From assembly GCA_027405735.1 (NCBI GenBank), contig JAPEHQ010000007.1, positions 186,001 through 250,000 of the forward strand: a stretch of DNA of 64,000 nt, in the 5' to 3' direction. The notes below the pieces were generated by a model, which worked only from the letters and a program-made list of their open reading frames with translations, did no database searches and was not told where the DNA came from. This document shows positions 1-12,429 of this stretch, one piece after another. How positions within the stretch are numbered: the stretch's first letter is position 1; each line of letters starts with the position of its first letter. Made by a program: the position numbers and the translations under genes. Source of the DNA: Mucor racemosus (Eukaryota; Mucoromycota; Mucoromycetes; Mucorales; Mucoraceae).

Positions 1-543
1 CCTTGTCTACCACGGTATTGCAATGGAAAATAACCATCATGTTCTTTCTCTCTCAATACCTTCGTTAAATCAACAATGCCATCACCCATTAGATTATTTG
101 GTTTAGTATCTTTATCGAATATTTGTACATGCATTTGATAATGTCCAGCAGTTACAGGGATATTCACCTTGAAAATAATAAAGTTTAGTTTTTTCATCTA
201 TTATTTTGAATACAATAAAATTTTATTATACCTGATCATCCCAAATTGGGTAAAGCCCTCCACCATAATCCGTCTTTGTTCTCTTTACTACATCTCCTAC
301 TCTAAATAAACAGAAGGGGTCTTGTTTACCTGGAGCCTATATATATATATATTTAAATCAATTTCTGTTCTTGTATATGAATGTCGTTTTGTTAATTTGT
401 TACCTGATGCATCAATTTTTCCTATACAAATACAACAAGATAACAGTTAGATTTTTCGTCAGCCTTTCACCAGCCTGTTCTAAACTTACGGCTTTTAGAG
501 CAACGACAACTAGTTCACCTGCTATAGGAGGAGGATGAGCCAT
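1..543 (-). CDS. C2-domain protein, Fic1/Inn1-like (5' part, continues beyond window)
   Basis: Only the N-terminal part is present; the gene runs off the left edge. Exons on the minus strand: 490-543, 404-421 (an 18-base microexon), 232-336 and 1-167, all joined by GT...AG introns in one frame. The protein begins MAHPPPIAGELVVVALKA and has the features of a C2 domain: a first beta strand, then GKQDPFC, RVGD, KRTKTD, a WDDQ turn and FDKD acidic loops. Fungal C2 proteins that start with the domain at residue 8-10 include the cytokinetic ingression factors Inn1/Fic1, which act at the division septum. This family match is from memory and is likely but not certain. The Asp residues of the FDKD loop are kept, so calcium or phospholipid binding is plausible. 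Confidence 0.8.
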
Positions 544-2117
544 TGAAAAAAGTCAAGAAAGTCTTTTTGTAACAAAAGCAAAAATAGAATAGAAGGCTAA
601 GAAAAACTCAATATAAAGGGAAAAAATACGAGTCAAATAACTGAGTGGGAAAAAATGCCATGTTACATATATGAGTACTTCTCCTCTTCCTCTGTGCTCG
701 TTCTAATAATACTCATTTGATTATATCTTGGCTCATGATAGTTGGGTAACTAGCATCGATATACAATTACAATTCCTAGAAAAAATGATAAAAACCATGC
801 ACGTTTTCAACATTTTATCAACAAAACCATTCATTTGCAATTGCAAATTGTTTGAATAAAATACATGATTTACCAACGCAATGCCTTTGAAACTTGGTGT
901 TTGTGCGCCAAGGTGATGAATTATGGCACCTGCAATCCATTGGCATCATCATCATTATGGCTGATATTCTATAAAAAGAAATTATTGTACTTGATTCAAG
1001 CTCGTTTTTTGAAAAAAAAAGTAATTTTTATTGCTTCAAGGAATTTTTTCTCAAAAATAACATGAAAAACATTTTGGTTTCTTAATTGATAAATATTTTT
1101 TAGGATGTCAAGTTTATGTTTGTGTTTTTGTTTTCAAGAAAATCGCTTGTTTATGACCTAATTTTTAACTTTTTTTCATTGCTTGTTTTCGGAAAAAGCG
1201 CGAAATATAAAACTGAGGTGACACACAAACAATGAAAAAGGCAAGCCCATTTTTTTTTGGGTGTTAATAATGGTAACCAATGGTTCAATATCCGAAATGG
1301 CATATATGGTATATACTTTCAAGCTGACAAGATGGACTTTACAAGTAGATAGCAGCAAATATCGTTGATTTGTATAGAGAAGGTCCAAGGGGAATATTTT
1401 AAATAAAGTAGACATATTATTGGCAAGATTTAGATCAACACAGTTCAAAATATATATAATAAATGCACTTGATAATGTGATATATATTATAGCATTTATA
1501 TACACAAAAATAAACATTATTAAATGATCTAACAAAATATGATTTATAAATGTATTAGTGCAAGTATCCGCATAACATACATTAGAATGTAAACAAATCA
1601 ACATCATTTGTATAGTCAGTAATCAAGAAACGGAATGAAGCGAACCCAAAGAGTTGCAGACATCTTACTTGACTAAATTAGTAGACAAGCTGTGTAACTA
1701 GATGTACTTTTTATTTACATTAGTGTATATGGTTCCTTTATGTACATATCGAAAAAATCGATGCTTCATCAAAATAAAGGTAATTAATCTATTGATAACT
1801 TATTAAGCTTATTCTCTTTGTATTTATATGTTGACAATGTAATTCTACCATGTATGATTATACTTTTTTGTTGTAACATTTAAAAGGCTCCTTCTTTGTT
1901 TTTGTGATACCCGACTTTTTTTTTTTTTTTTTTTTTGCTGTTTAAATAATTTGTCCCCCTTTTTTTTTGGTTTTTCTTTTTTCCTCTTCCTCTTTTTCAC
2001 ATTACCTGTGTGTTGTAGTATATATTTCTCTGTTTGTTGTACATTTTTATTATAGATATTCCTCTATTTTGTTCCCTTATTGTGTGAAATAAAATATAAA
2101 AAAAACTTGTTGTAACC
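544..2117. other. Intergenic region, no supported gene
   Basis: Divergent spacer between the C2 gene and LIS1. It is AT-rich, with a T-run at about 1917-1936 and pyrimidine-rich sequence just upstream of the LIS1 start. A 143-codon open frame on the minus strand (1176-1607) has low-complexity hydrophobic composition, no recognisable domain and no splice context, so it is not called. I see no RNA gene here. Confidence 0.5.
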
Positions 2118-3567
2118 ATGACAACCACTTCTATTCTTTCGGAACGTCAAAAAGATGAACTGTGAGTAACCAAAGTGTATCTGATATATTTAACTATGGA
2201 TAAAGACTAATATCAAAGGTATATCAAGACATAAAGCTATTTTGGACTATTTAAATGCATGTGGATTTAATCAAGCATTTCTTGCCTTGAAAACTGAATC
2301 AGAAAACGATGATTTTATGCCTGATCCCAAACAAAAATATGCTGGGCTTTTAGAAAAAAAGTGGACATCTGTGATTCGATTACAAAAAAAGGTACCAAAT
2401 AAAAAAAGATATCAATAAATGTAAATGCTTAGATATTTCTTGCTATGATAGATTATGGAATTAGAAACAAAAACGACACAAATGCAGGAGGAACTAAACA
2501 ATGCTCCTACACGTAAACCAACTAGCTCGGTTGATTGGATACCTAGAGCACCTGAAAGACACTCATTAGTGGGTCATCGTAGTCCTATTACACGCGTTGT
2601 GTTTCATCCTATTTATCAGGTATTAGGATCTGCATCTGAAGATACAACTATAAAGATTTGGGATTACGAATCTGGAGAATATGAAAGAACATTAAAAGGC
2701 CATACAAAAGCAGTGCAAGATATTGCATTTGATTCAAAGGGAAATCATCTAGTGTCTTGCTCCGCTGATTTAACTATTAAAGTATGGGATACAAATAATG
2801 ATTATAAATGTATTCGTACTTTATATGGTCATGATCATAGTGTATCTTCAGTTACTGTTATTCCAACAACTGATATTATTGTTTCTGCTTCTCGTGATAA
2901 AACTATTAAATTATGGGAAATGTCATCCGGATATTGTGTCAAGACATTAGTTGGTCACCTTGAATGGGTGAGAGCAGTTTCACCTAGTGAAGATGGGCGA
3001 TTATTAGTTAGTTGTTCCAACGATCAGGTAAATATTGTAAAATGTGTAAAACAATATGTTGTTATATAGTTAACCTTCCAATCTATCACACAGACTGCCC
3101 GTGTTTGGGATGTCCAAAAAGGAGATACCAAAATGGAATTTAGAGGTCATGAACATGTTGTTGAATGCGCTATATTTTTACCAGTAGCATCCTATCCATT
3201 TGTATGGGAATGGTTGGAACAAAATGTAAAATCAAGTAAAGATCAAGCAGTGCCTGGACAATATATTATTACTGGATCTAGAGATAAGACGATTAAATTA
3301 TGGGATACTGCATCAGGGCAATTACTGAGTACTTTGGTTGGTCATGATAATTGGGTTAGGGAAATTGTTATACATCCAAGTGGTAAATATCTTGTTAGTG
3401 CATCTGATGATAAAACTATGAAAATATGGGATTTAAAGAGTGGACGATGTATAAAAACGATTGAAGCACACTCACATTTTGTTACATGTCTATCATATTG
3501 TACAACTACACCACTTGTTGCTACTGGAAGTGTTGATCAATCACTTAAAATTTGGCAATGTCGATAA
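2118..3567 (+). CDS. PAC1: LIS1/PAC1 (nudF) dynein regulator, WD40 protein
   Basis: Lis1 binds the dynein motor domain and, with NudE/Ndl1, targets dynein to microtubule plus ends for nuclear migration. Four exons were inferred: 2118-2161, 2229-2391, 2452-3027 and 3094-3567, giving 418 residues, close to the usual 410-450. Residues 6-40 form the LisH dimerisation motif (SERQKDEL, then ILDYL), followed by a short coiled coil ([13 protein letters not shown] into MELETK). Seven WD repeats follow, with typical GH...WD spacing such as TIKIWD, TIKVWD, TIKLWE and a final LKIWQC. The first ATG is the only one that keeps the LisH helix. The gene ends 33 bases before the 3' end of the convergent methyltransferase gene, so the terminators probably overlap. 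Confidence 0.95.
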
Positions 3568-3600
3568 AAATGTTTATTATTATATTAAATAAAAAAAAAT

Positions 3601-5186
3601 CTATATTTTAACTGCGGTCCAAAATGCACAATCATATACATATTTTAACATACCATCTGGATTAGATGTATAAGTTGTAGATACCATGGTTTCTTTTCTG
3701 ATTTCAAATCCAATCTTTCTAGCAACTTGCTTTACTTGCTCGAGACTTAATTCAATGGAAGCATCACCCGAAGAAGAATCCTCAAAGTGATATAAAAGGG
3801 GCCCTATTATGTATTGTTGGTTATCGTCAGTTTAAAAATTATCATTAACAAAATTTACCAATATTGATCCATGTGCCGTTTTGTTTCAAAATCTTGTGAA
3901 TTACTTCCATATATTCCAATATATTTTTAGCTGTATCCATGAAAAAACATGTTACGACTACATCCCATGCTTCTCTATTATTCTCTTGCGAATAAACTTC
4001 AATGAAGTCACCAGCAACCATAGAGAAATCCACGGTTTGAAGTAAATTAGCAGGCAAAACATCAGGAACCATGATTGGATCTAATTGTTTTTCATTTGAT
4101 TTGATATTTGAATTTGAGTGAATAAATGGATAAATTTTATATTCATTTTCCATCTTCATTCTATTAAGAACAAAATGAGATGCAAACAGCTATTGTGGGG
4201 TTTAGTAATGCAGGATGATGACAACATTGTTATTTTCCCTCTCCTTACCATGAAATATGAAAATTCATTTCCTGATAATTTATTTTATACATTTTAGTTG
4301 TTATGGAAACTATATGATATTTTGTACCTGCATAAATCAAATAATTACCTTGACAACTAAATCCTACAATAAAATTAATATATATATATAAATAAATATA
4401 TATTGTCAATCATCTATAAGTACCTGCTTTGGCAATATCAAACGCCAATCGACCTAATCCTGCACCAGGTACCAGTACACGGACAGCGCCTCTTTTATTT
4501 TTGGTTACATGTTTGTTAATATAAAGCAGGTCATTAGGCGTTTCATATCTAATTTAGAATTACCTATCATGCATTGGTAAATCCTTATAAATTTCATTTA
4601 ATTCTTGTATAATGGGATCATAAGTTACTTTACGTTCACATTCTCCCTATCAAGTATCTTTTTAATTACCAACATCAACAAGATGATAGCGTATTAAATT
4701 ATACCTCTTTAGACCAGTCTCGAACAAATTGCTTTAATGTACTTCTGACTTTATCCATATCCATAGGAGAAACAGGGGGATCTTGTTGTTTCTAATCATT
4801 TTATCAAGCATTTAGATTAAACAGATACATACTATTAATTACAATTTTACTTTGGAATCTTGCTCTTGTTCATCTGCATCTTCTGTAAACATACTGGCAC
4901 TTTTTACAATGGCACGAATTAATTTCATATTTTCTTCAATTCGACCATCTACTTGATTTACTTTATCTAAATAATCTGGAATTAACTTTTTATGATGTTC
5001 TGAAAGAGACAAATAATCGCGTCTTCTTCTATGATTATGATTGAGAGAATGACGTTTATAATAAGCAAATGCTGTAATCACTTTAATAAGATGCAGTTCT
5101 TCAGATTGAATAGGATCTTCAATAGCTTGATCATGACTATGCGTATGATGATTCTCATCATGCTGATGATGATGCTGATGTTCCAT
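3601..5186 (-). CDS. Carnosine N-methyltransferase family protein (N2227/CARNMT1)
   Basis: This SAM-dependent methyltransferase family methylates histidine N in carnosine and, in animals, in some zinc-finger proteins. Eight exons were inferred on the minus strand: 4851-5186, 4705-4791, 4564-4646, 4424-4491, 4349-4363, 4249-4271, 3859-4189 and 3601-3803, giving 381 residues. Two exons are only 15 and 23 bases long. The SAM-binding motif LVPGAGLGRLA is at about residues 172-182, followed by CQGNEFSYFM, which spans the two microexons. The family motifs FSMVAGDF, DVVVTCFFMDTA, WINIGPLLYHFED and a C-terminal KYVYDCAFW are also present. The first 20 residues are unusually rich in histidine (11 of 20). 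Fungal substrates are not well established, so the exact substrate is unknown. Confidence 0.9.
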
Positions 5187-5931
5187 ATTTTGTGAAAATG
5201 AAGAGAGAAAAGGGAGGGAGGAGAGGGGGGGGGGGAGTAAGTGTTAATGGGGGGGCCATGAGGGGTGGAGAGGAGAAGTTGGGGAGATTATAATGTTACT
5301 GGCAAATTATTGGTCATTGAATACCACAACCAACTTGAATGCTAAAACTGACATGATTTTTAGATGTTTCGAATCTATTTATCACCAAGCCACAGTATAC
5401 ATATGAAAAGAAGGGGTAAAGGAATCTGTTATTATTATTATTATTATTATTATTAGGGAGCGAAAAAAAAAAGAAAAACATCAAAGATTAGAGAGAATGC
5501 AGATATCATGCAAATCGGTTGTATTCATACTTTTTTCCTCTTATTTTACTTGTTATTTATAATTATTATTATCCTTATTCATTCACATGTCAAGATGTAA
5601 TAATGTTGTTTGTGTGTGTGTGTGTGTGTGTAATGTTACAATAAAACGAAACATCAAAAATAAAGTGTAATAAAGATGTTAGATAGAGAGTGAGAGAGAC
5701 ATTGCCTACACATAAGGCACTCCGCAACACATATCAACAATTTGGCGCGTGATATTCTTTTATAAACGGGCCCATAATAACCATAATAAAAACAAGTAAG
5801 CAACTATATATAAATAGAGAGTTCTCGTCCTTTATCCCTCTTTTCTGTTCTATTCTTTTTTTTTTTTTTTTTTTTTTTTTTCTTCTTCTTCTTTACATTG
5901 CTTCTTCTCAAGGATTTTTTATCATTATAAA
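5187..5931. repeat. Intergenic spacer with simple repeats
   Basis: Divergent promoter region between the methyltransferase and the small membrane protein gene. It contains G-runs at about 5220-5250, an (ATT)n stretch at 5429-5455, a (GT)n run at 5610-5631 and a T-run at about 5857-5881 directly ahead of the next gene. The last may be a poly(dA:dT) nucleosome-excluding element. I see no gene in it. Confidence 0.6.
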
Positions 5932-6572
5932 ATGTCTGTTTTAAATGTTTGTACAACAGAAATGGATAGATATAGACATCATCAACATCAGAGAATTTCT
6001 TCTTTATACCATCGATTTTATCCAATGTCTAATGACGATATGAGTTCATATACATCTTCATCCAAAAATTCCTCATTCGAAGTCATATTTTCAAGATTAT
6101 TGGATGCTCTTATTTTTACATCAGCCATTGCAATTACAGCATATAGCTATTTGACTGGCACATTGATTGATCAACCTGCTTCATATGTTGAAGCATCTCC
6201 AAAACCAATCATGAAGAAGATTGCTACAAAACAAATTGAAGATTCAAAGAGAAGACGAACACAAGAATGGGCAGAAGATCAAATTTTGACTCAGCCTATT
6301 GTATTAACGGGTGTAAAAAATAAAAAGAAGAGATCACAATCTATCTCATATATCAAGGTAAAAAGATAACTAATTTGTATAATAAAACACACACACTAAG
6401 AAATTGCCTTCCATTTTAGGTTCAACCACTTGATCTAGACATGAAACGCGAGAAAAAAAGAACACAATCTCTACCTTCAAAACCAGCAGAAAAAGAAGAT
6501 GAATTAATATCTCAAATACAATCCCTTATCCAACTTGGTCAAGATGCCTTATCAAGTCCTGTAAATTATTAA
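5932..6572 (+). CDS. Small single-pass membrane protein, function unknown
   Basis: Two exons, 5932-6357 and 6420-6572, encode 192 residues; I do not recognise the family. The N-terminal 60 residues are rich in Tyr, His and Ser (YRHHQHQR, SSYTSSSKNSS). One clear transmembrane helix lies at about residues 60-82 (ALIFTSAIAITAYSYLTGTL). It is followed by a basic, probably cytosolic tail with repeated KKRSQS / KKRTQS motifs that look like phosphorylation sites, and a short C-terminal helix (ISQIQSLIQLGQDAL). The duplicated K-R-x-Q-S motif straddles the splice junction, which supports the intron. The T-rich leader and in-frame splice suggest a real gene. Confidence 0.65.
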
Positions 6573-8546
6573 ATCCATTATATTTTGTTCATGTAAATCC
6601 TTCAACTTATTGTAATATCCCATACTTCCCCTTTTATGCTATTATCCTCACCCCCCCTTTTTTTTATCTGGTTTTCCATATCAAACAACATAACTACATG
6701 TCAACAAATCAACAAATCATATTAAAAACAAAGCTACTTTTATATATATAAATATAACTATACACACTGTTATATACATCTTACAGTCTGTCCATACTAC
6801 ACTATAAGGTTCATTAATGTTCTGTAGCCTTTTGTTTTGTTTTTTAAGCATATATTACAAATATAATGAACACTAAATTAAAGATAGTCTATTTAGGATA
6901 TTCTTTGATTTTGATACTATTTTTATCAGCAAACAAAAGATGCACAAATCAATATTAAAGCCTTGAAAGAATACTGCAATTAATTAAGCTACCTCAGAAT
7001 GACATGAAATTAAATCAATCATAATGAGCCATGTATGGTAATTTTGTCGCATCTTTCATCATCTTTTGGCAGTGAAATGTTATAAAAAATTTAAAATTAA
7101 ATCATTAAATGCATCATTTAATACCGGAGAGCACAATACCACAAAAAATGATGTGTCCACAAACTAGTTTCGGCTCGAGCTGGTCCGGTAACTACTTTTT
7201 TTTTTTTTGTATTAAATGGTCCGGTAACTACTGAAATGCCCACGTCAACTGTCCAGACCACGAAAAACTTGAATTGTTGAGAAATCATGCAAAAGCCGTT
7301 AATGCCGTTTGGCCTTCAAAAAAAATACAAAAGTATACCTAAGATGCTACAAATAAATACAGTATTAGTTATTATTATATATTATTCTCTGTACTTTAGT
7401 CGAAACTCTTTAAATGTCTCCGTATATACATTTTCCATTGCTTAAAAGCTAAAACTTTGGTGAAACATATCTCAGCGAAAAATTGAGATAAAGGGTTAAT
7501 TTTTAGTAGAATTTGGTTGTTTTAAGATGCTCCTGAACATATTTGAGCAACAACTAACTTTTCGCGTTTTCATATTTTGTGTAATTTCCATCATTTCAAC
7601 GTAATTTCCAAACCTTTGAGTATACTCATTATTATATTTTTCGTACTAACATTATAGTGCAAATTTATATCTATCTATTGCAGTTTAGTTTTTTAAAATA
7701 TCTCAATTTTTGGTGGAGAAAATATAAAAAAGGTGTAAAACATTTGGTGGTTAATTCTTCCAACAATTTTCATGAGCACCCATAGGTCCTTTTTTCTTCG
7801 GATCCCAAAAAAAAAATGCATAAAATTTTAAATTTCTCCATGAAAAATACAGTTACAGTTACAAGCAATATCTAGATCTGTAGATAATTTTGTGGGCCAT
7901 CATCTGAAAATGTTTTATTTTAAAAATGTGGCTAAACTCAAGAGAAAAAGCCGAAAAACCTCTAAAATTTTACTTCAGTTTTACGGTAAATTTTATGACA
8001 AAATTACTTTTAAAATGTATACTATTTGATGTATAATCCAAAGTTGTATTTAAAACGTTTAAGACACTAACGCAGGTTACTATGCACTTTGTTGCGTATT
8101 TAAAGTTTCAAATTTTTTCATTGATTTTTCTCAGTTTTGATATTTCATATTTTAAACCCCCTAATATGAGAAATCGAAACATTTGAACAATATTAATATT
8201 TTTTTCGCATATTTGCAATGCTTTTGAGGCTTGTAGGTTAGAAAATGGGCTTTTCGGTTAATACAAAAAATGATTCAATATATCGAGCTTAATTTTTTTT
8301 TTTTTTTTGATAAATAAAAGCTAAATGAAATTTTACAAACAGAAAGACAGAAACAGTTAATCTGGATCGCTCATTTAACCTGTCAATTTCAGGGAAGGGG
8401 TGTACTTATAAACCTTGAAATAGGGCCCATCTCATAGATAACATGGATAGGCTGTAAAAAAAAACATTTCTCTCTTTTTGATAGTGTATTATTCTATATT
8501 TTTTCCCACTGTCTGTAACATTATAAATAATAAATTAATTTTTTAT
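6573..8546. repeat. Intergenic, with old diverged copy of the retroelement leader repeat (about 7,400-8,300)
   Basis: No gene is supported. From about 7,440 to 7,900 the sequence is a decayed relative of the repeat at 12,430-13,630 and of the inverted arms near 36.0-36.9 kb. Shared phrases include an 'acatatctc..gaaaaat' motif at about 7,465 and an 'atgaaaaatacagtta...agcaatatctagatc..tagat' block at about 7,840, matching 36,705-36,760. Similarity is patchy and many indels exist, so the boundaries are approximate. Confidence 0.5.
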
Positions 8547-10385
8547 ATGAGTCGCATTCTTTTAAAACAGCTCAACATTGTAGAAAGACGCTCACTTTCT
8601 ACATTAATCTCTAATAAAAGAGTTTTGCAACAACCTATTCGTTCATTGAACATGTCCAGCTCTGCTTCAGCAAACAGACGTTTAACTATTACAAAGAACT
8701 GGCTTTCATCAAATCAATCAAAAAATGTAATTATCGCATATTTTATCTAATCCAAAAATGGCGTTATTAACCATCTCTCTCTTCCATACATAGATGTCAA
8801 CCGCTTCTTCGACTACAATTTCTGGATTAGAAGCTGCTCAAGTAACCTTTAAAGAATTTTCACAATACAAAATTATTGACACATTCACGTTTCTTTTAGG
8901 CTGAAATTCTTCCCAAGAGTAACTTGGCAGTACGTGAAATTATTTTGAATCGTCCCAAAAAGTTGAATGCTTTGAATTTGAACATGGTTCGTGCCATTAC
9001 ACCCGAACTTCAAGTAAGAACATCCTTTTAACTTTACACTAAAAAGGTATTAGACTTATATAGTTCATTTTGTGTATGTAGGCGTGGGAAAAGTCTGATT
9101 TAGCTAAAATCATCTTACTAAAGAGTTGTGGTGGAAAAGGTTTTTGTGCAGGGGGTGATGTTAAAAGTAAGGTCCACTATGAAAAAATTCATCTTACCCC
9201 ACATTAATTCACTTTTTATATAGCTGTTATCGATTTAGCTGAAGCTAAAGACCCAAATGCCACCAAATTTTTTGAAGATGAATATCAATTGGATCATTTA
9301 ATTGCTACTTTGGATACACCTTATGTTGCTATCATGGATGGTATCACTAGTAAGTTATATTAAAATACTGTGTATGTGTGTTTTGGTATTGATTCCCTAT
9401 CATAGTGGGTGGTGGTGTTGGCTTATCTGTCCATGCTCCTTTCCGTATTGCTACTGAAAAGACCTTGTTCGCTATGCCCGAAACTGCTATCGGATTCTTA
9501 CCCGAAGTTGGTGGTTCCTTCTTCTTGTCCCGTTTAGATGGTCAATTAGGTGTCTACCTCGGTTTGACAGGTAAACGCCTCAAGGCTACTGATGTCTTGT
9601 ATTCCGGCGTTGCTACTCACTTTGTTCCTTCCTCTCGTATTCCTGCTCTCGAAGCTCGTTTGTCAGAACTCGATAATGCTAATCACGATGTTGTAAATCA
9701 AGCTATTGAAGAATTCTCTGCTGAATTAGACAATGAACCTGCTTTCTCCTTGTCTGGTGAGAGCCGTCAAGTAATTGACCGTTGTTTCAAGTATGATACA
9801 GTTGGAGAGATCGTTGCTGCATTAGAAAAAGAACCCGAGACTGAATTCACAAAGGAAACCTTGAGTTTATTAAATAGCATGTCACCTACCTCTCTTAAGG
9901 TTACATTGCAACAAATCCGTAATGGTGCTTCTTTGAGTTTGGCTCAATGTTTCAAGATGGAATATCATCTTGTTCAAAAGTTCTTGGAAGGTCATGATTT
10001 CAAGGAAGGTGTCACTGCCACTTTGGTTACTCGTACCAAGCCCAACTGGGTCCCTAATCAATTGAGTGATGTTGATGATACAAAGATCAAGCAAACTTAC
10101 TTTGATTCTCCTTCTCCTCTGCGTTTAGAATTATTAAACAGTCGTGATTTCAAGAAATATCCTCACCGTAAATACATGTTACCTTCTGAAGAAGATATCA
10201 AGCGTGTTGTTACTGGAGAAGCTGCCGATGTCGGCAATTATGCATTAAACCGTCAACAAGTACTTGATCATTTACTTAGAGAACGTCAAGGTAAACAAGG
10301 TCTCAAGCAAAAGGTATTGGAAGTTTTGGATCGTAAAACTGTAGAAAATAAGAAGGATGGTGAAACTTTGAAGTGGGTTTATTAA
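8547..10385 (+). CDS. 3-hydroxyisobutyryl-CoA hydrolase, mitochondrial (HIBCH/Ehd3 type)
   Basis: It hydrolyses 3-hydroxyisobutyryl-CoA in valine catabolism in the mitochondrial matrix. Six exons: 8547-8726, 8794-8841, 8900-9013, 9082-9166, 9224-9349 and 9406-10385, giving 510 residues. The start at 8547 gives a basic, Ser-rich presequence (MSRILLKQLNIVERRSLSTL); an upstream in-frame ATG at 8478 would add a hydrophobic tail and is less likely. Crotonase-fold signatures are present: LNRPKKLNALN, GFCAGGDVK (oxyanion loop), MGGGVGLS and PETAIGFLPEVGGS, where the Glu is the expected catalytic residue. The family-specific C-terminal half (SPTSLKVTL, ECEL-like region FKMEYHLVQKF) is complete. Exon 6 is less AT-rich than its surroundings, which suits a highly expressed gene. 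Confidence 0.93.
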
Positions 10386-10450
10386 AACAATTAAAAAATT
10401 TATCTAAAATCAATGCTTTTTTTTTTTTTTGTTGTTGTTGTTGTGTATTT

Positions 10451-11833
10451 TTATGAGCGATTCACAATTTCTTCCACCATTTCCAAGATGTCTTTTCCTT
10501 CATAACCTAAAAGACGTGCAGCACCAATAAGCGCACTTAAACTCTTCATAAATAAACCTCGTCCAGCTTCTTTGTTGACTTCTTGTTGTGTATTAGGTAA
10601 TTTACATGCAGGTGATTGAGTACCTGACTCAGGATAAGCACCAGGAAATTTGCCATTGCTATTATTATTACTGTTGGTATCATCTTGTTGTTGTTGTTGT
10701 TCCTCTTCTTCATCGCCAATACTCACATCTTCAATGCCTGATCTTAATCGGGAAACTGCTTTAGGAAGGGGATTGATTTGAGTCATTGGTTGTACAAAAG
10801 GACGATTAGCATTGTTTCGCTGTTGAGGAAGAGAAGTTTGAAGCATTTGTGTTAATTCAGATAAAGCAGCAGTATGAGCATCCATTAAATTAGGCACACT
10901 TGGAACAGTAAATAAAGGGTTATAAGATTGATCGTATTCTTCGTCCAATTCTTCTTGATTACGTTCTTCATTTAAAGCACTTAAAGGTTGTAAAATACGT
11001 CCATTCGTGCCAGATTGAGTTGCTTGTTCTTCTTCATCGCCTGGACCGGGAGTTAGAGTTCCAGGATCTTTACTCCATCTTGTGTAATATTCATCTTCTG
11101 AATCATCCGAATCTTTTAAATCAGCACTAAGAGGATGAGGTCTACGAGGATTGCCTGATTTTTGACTACGACAAGAATCTTCGTCAGAAGACCAATCCCC
11201 CCAATAATCCTCGGGAGCTTCTTTGTTCTCTTTAGTACTCTAAATATTTAACTTTTTAATAAACAAGGACGGTATAAAGACCCAAATAAACCTTACATCA
11301 GGAGTTCCCGCAGTAAATACCTTTTTATTTCTTGTCACTTTTGTCAAAAAGACTCTCTCGGCATCTTCGATTGTTCTCGACCAATTTGTAAATATATCCA
11401 ACCACTCCTCTTCTGTTAATTCCTTTGTATTGTTATATTTAATATCAGAAATGTCTCCAAGACCATCCTCTAATAATAAAATCACCGCAAAATGATGAGA
11501 ATCTTTCTCGGCAAACTCAATGATCGCATGAAGTGTGTCAGCATCCATACGCTTGTAGTATACAGGTTTTTGATATAGTTCGTCTGCAACAGATCCTTTA
11601 TTTGACCAGAGCAATTCAATCATACTAGGACAGTTATCTTCTTGCCATTGAACAACCTTGTCCCACTCTTCTGGATTGTTTTCACCTGGACCTAAAAGAC
11701 GAACGCGTTGACGTAAAAGTTGTGAAGAGATTGGTAGTAACGCTAAATAATGATGTTGCTGTCTATGGTCAAGTGCTGTGTAAGCTACAGAACGAACGAT
11801 ATTCTCATTGGCATAATCATCAATAGCCTCCAT
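10451..11833 (-). CDS. Uncharacterised acidic protein
   Basis: Two exons on the minus strand, 11297-11833 and 10451-11239, give 441 residues. I do not recognise a named family. The N-terminal 180 residues look folded and helical (for example LLPISSQLLRQRVRLLG, HAIIEFAEKDSHHFAVILLLEDGLG). The middle is acidic and disordered: DYWGDWSSDEDS, DSDDSEDEYY, DEEEEQQQQQDD. A conserved-looking C-terminal helix follows (GRGLFMKSLSALIGAARLLGYEG). The short W-x-x-W acidic segments resemble protein-binding motifs, but no function is assigned. It converges with the HIBCH gene, the stops lying 65 bases apart. Confidence 0.75.
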
Positions 11834-12429
11834 TTTAATTTTTTGTAAGAAAAGTTTGGTTTAATGGGGGAAAGAAAAGAAGGTTGGGCCGTGTGAGATT
11901 GATGAGTATTAAATAAGCAGGTCGGCTTTGAAATAAACCTAATTCTTGGGCGTACAACATTATCTTTCCTGGAAAACACACAGACAATTATCATGCCATG
12001 ATTTGGTGTGAAAAGAAAAACTGATATCACATTTATGTAAAATCATGCTATAAAATAGATTATCTCTAGAGCATTTTATTGCTCACAAATAAGGCTTTGG
12101 TTTATTGTTAAATGTAAATATGCGAAAAGGTCAGCGAATTCAATCATCCAAGGCATGCGTTGGATTTAAATTTAGTAAGGGCTTGTGCAATCATTAAATT
12201 CCCATGTACATCTTCATTAGACTCAAGGTAAATTATTGTTCTTTTCAAAAGAGAAAAAAATATCCGTAGGCATATCTAAATATGAAACGTACTTGAAAGT
12301 TCGTATAGATCAATCTGGAAAATATAAAAAGTGGTTAAACAATCGCCAAACAGATGGTTTTTATGGTATTTTTGTCTTGACGGTAATTGAAGTTTTTAAT
12401 AGAGAAGAACCCTGCATTTGGTATATAAT
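11834..12429. other. Intergenic, nothing clear
   Basis: Upstream region of the acidic protein gene, running into the repeat desert. AT-rich with short open frames only. I see no gene, RNA or defined repeat end. Confidence 0.4.

Noticed and set aside
865..1065. 66-codon plus-strand frame after the C2 gene
   Set aside because: No family, and composition matches the surrounding non-coding DNA.
1176..1607. 143-codon open frame on the minus strand
   Set aside because: Hydrophobic low-complexity content, no domain, no splice sites and AT-rich spacer context; it looks like a chance frame.
4549..4563. A 15-base intron in the methyltransferase gene
   Set aside because: Too short to splice; the longer intron 4492-4563 keeps frame and joins the family motif correctly.
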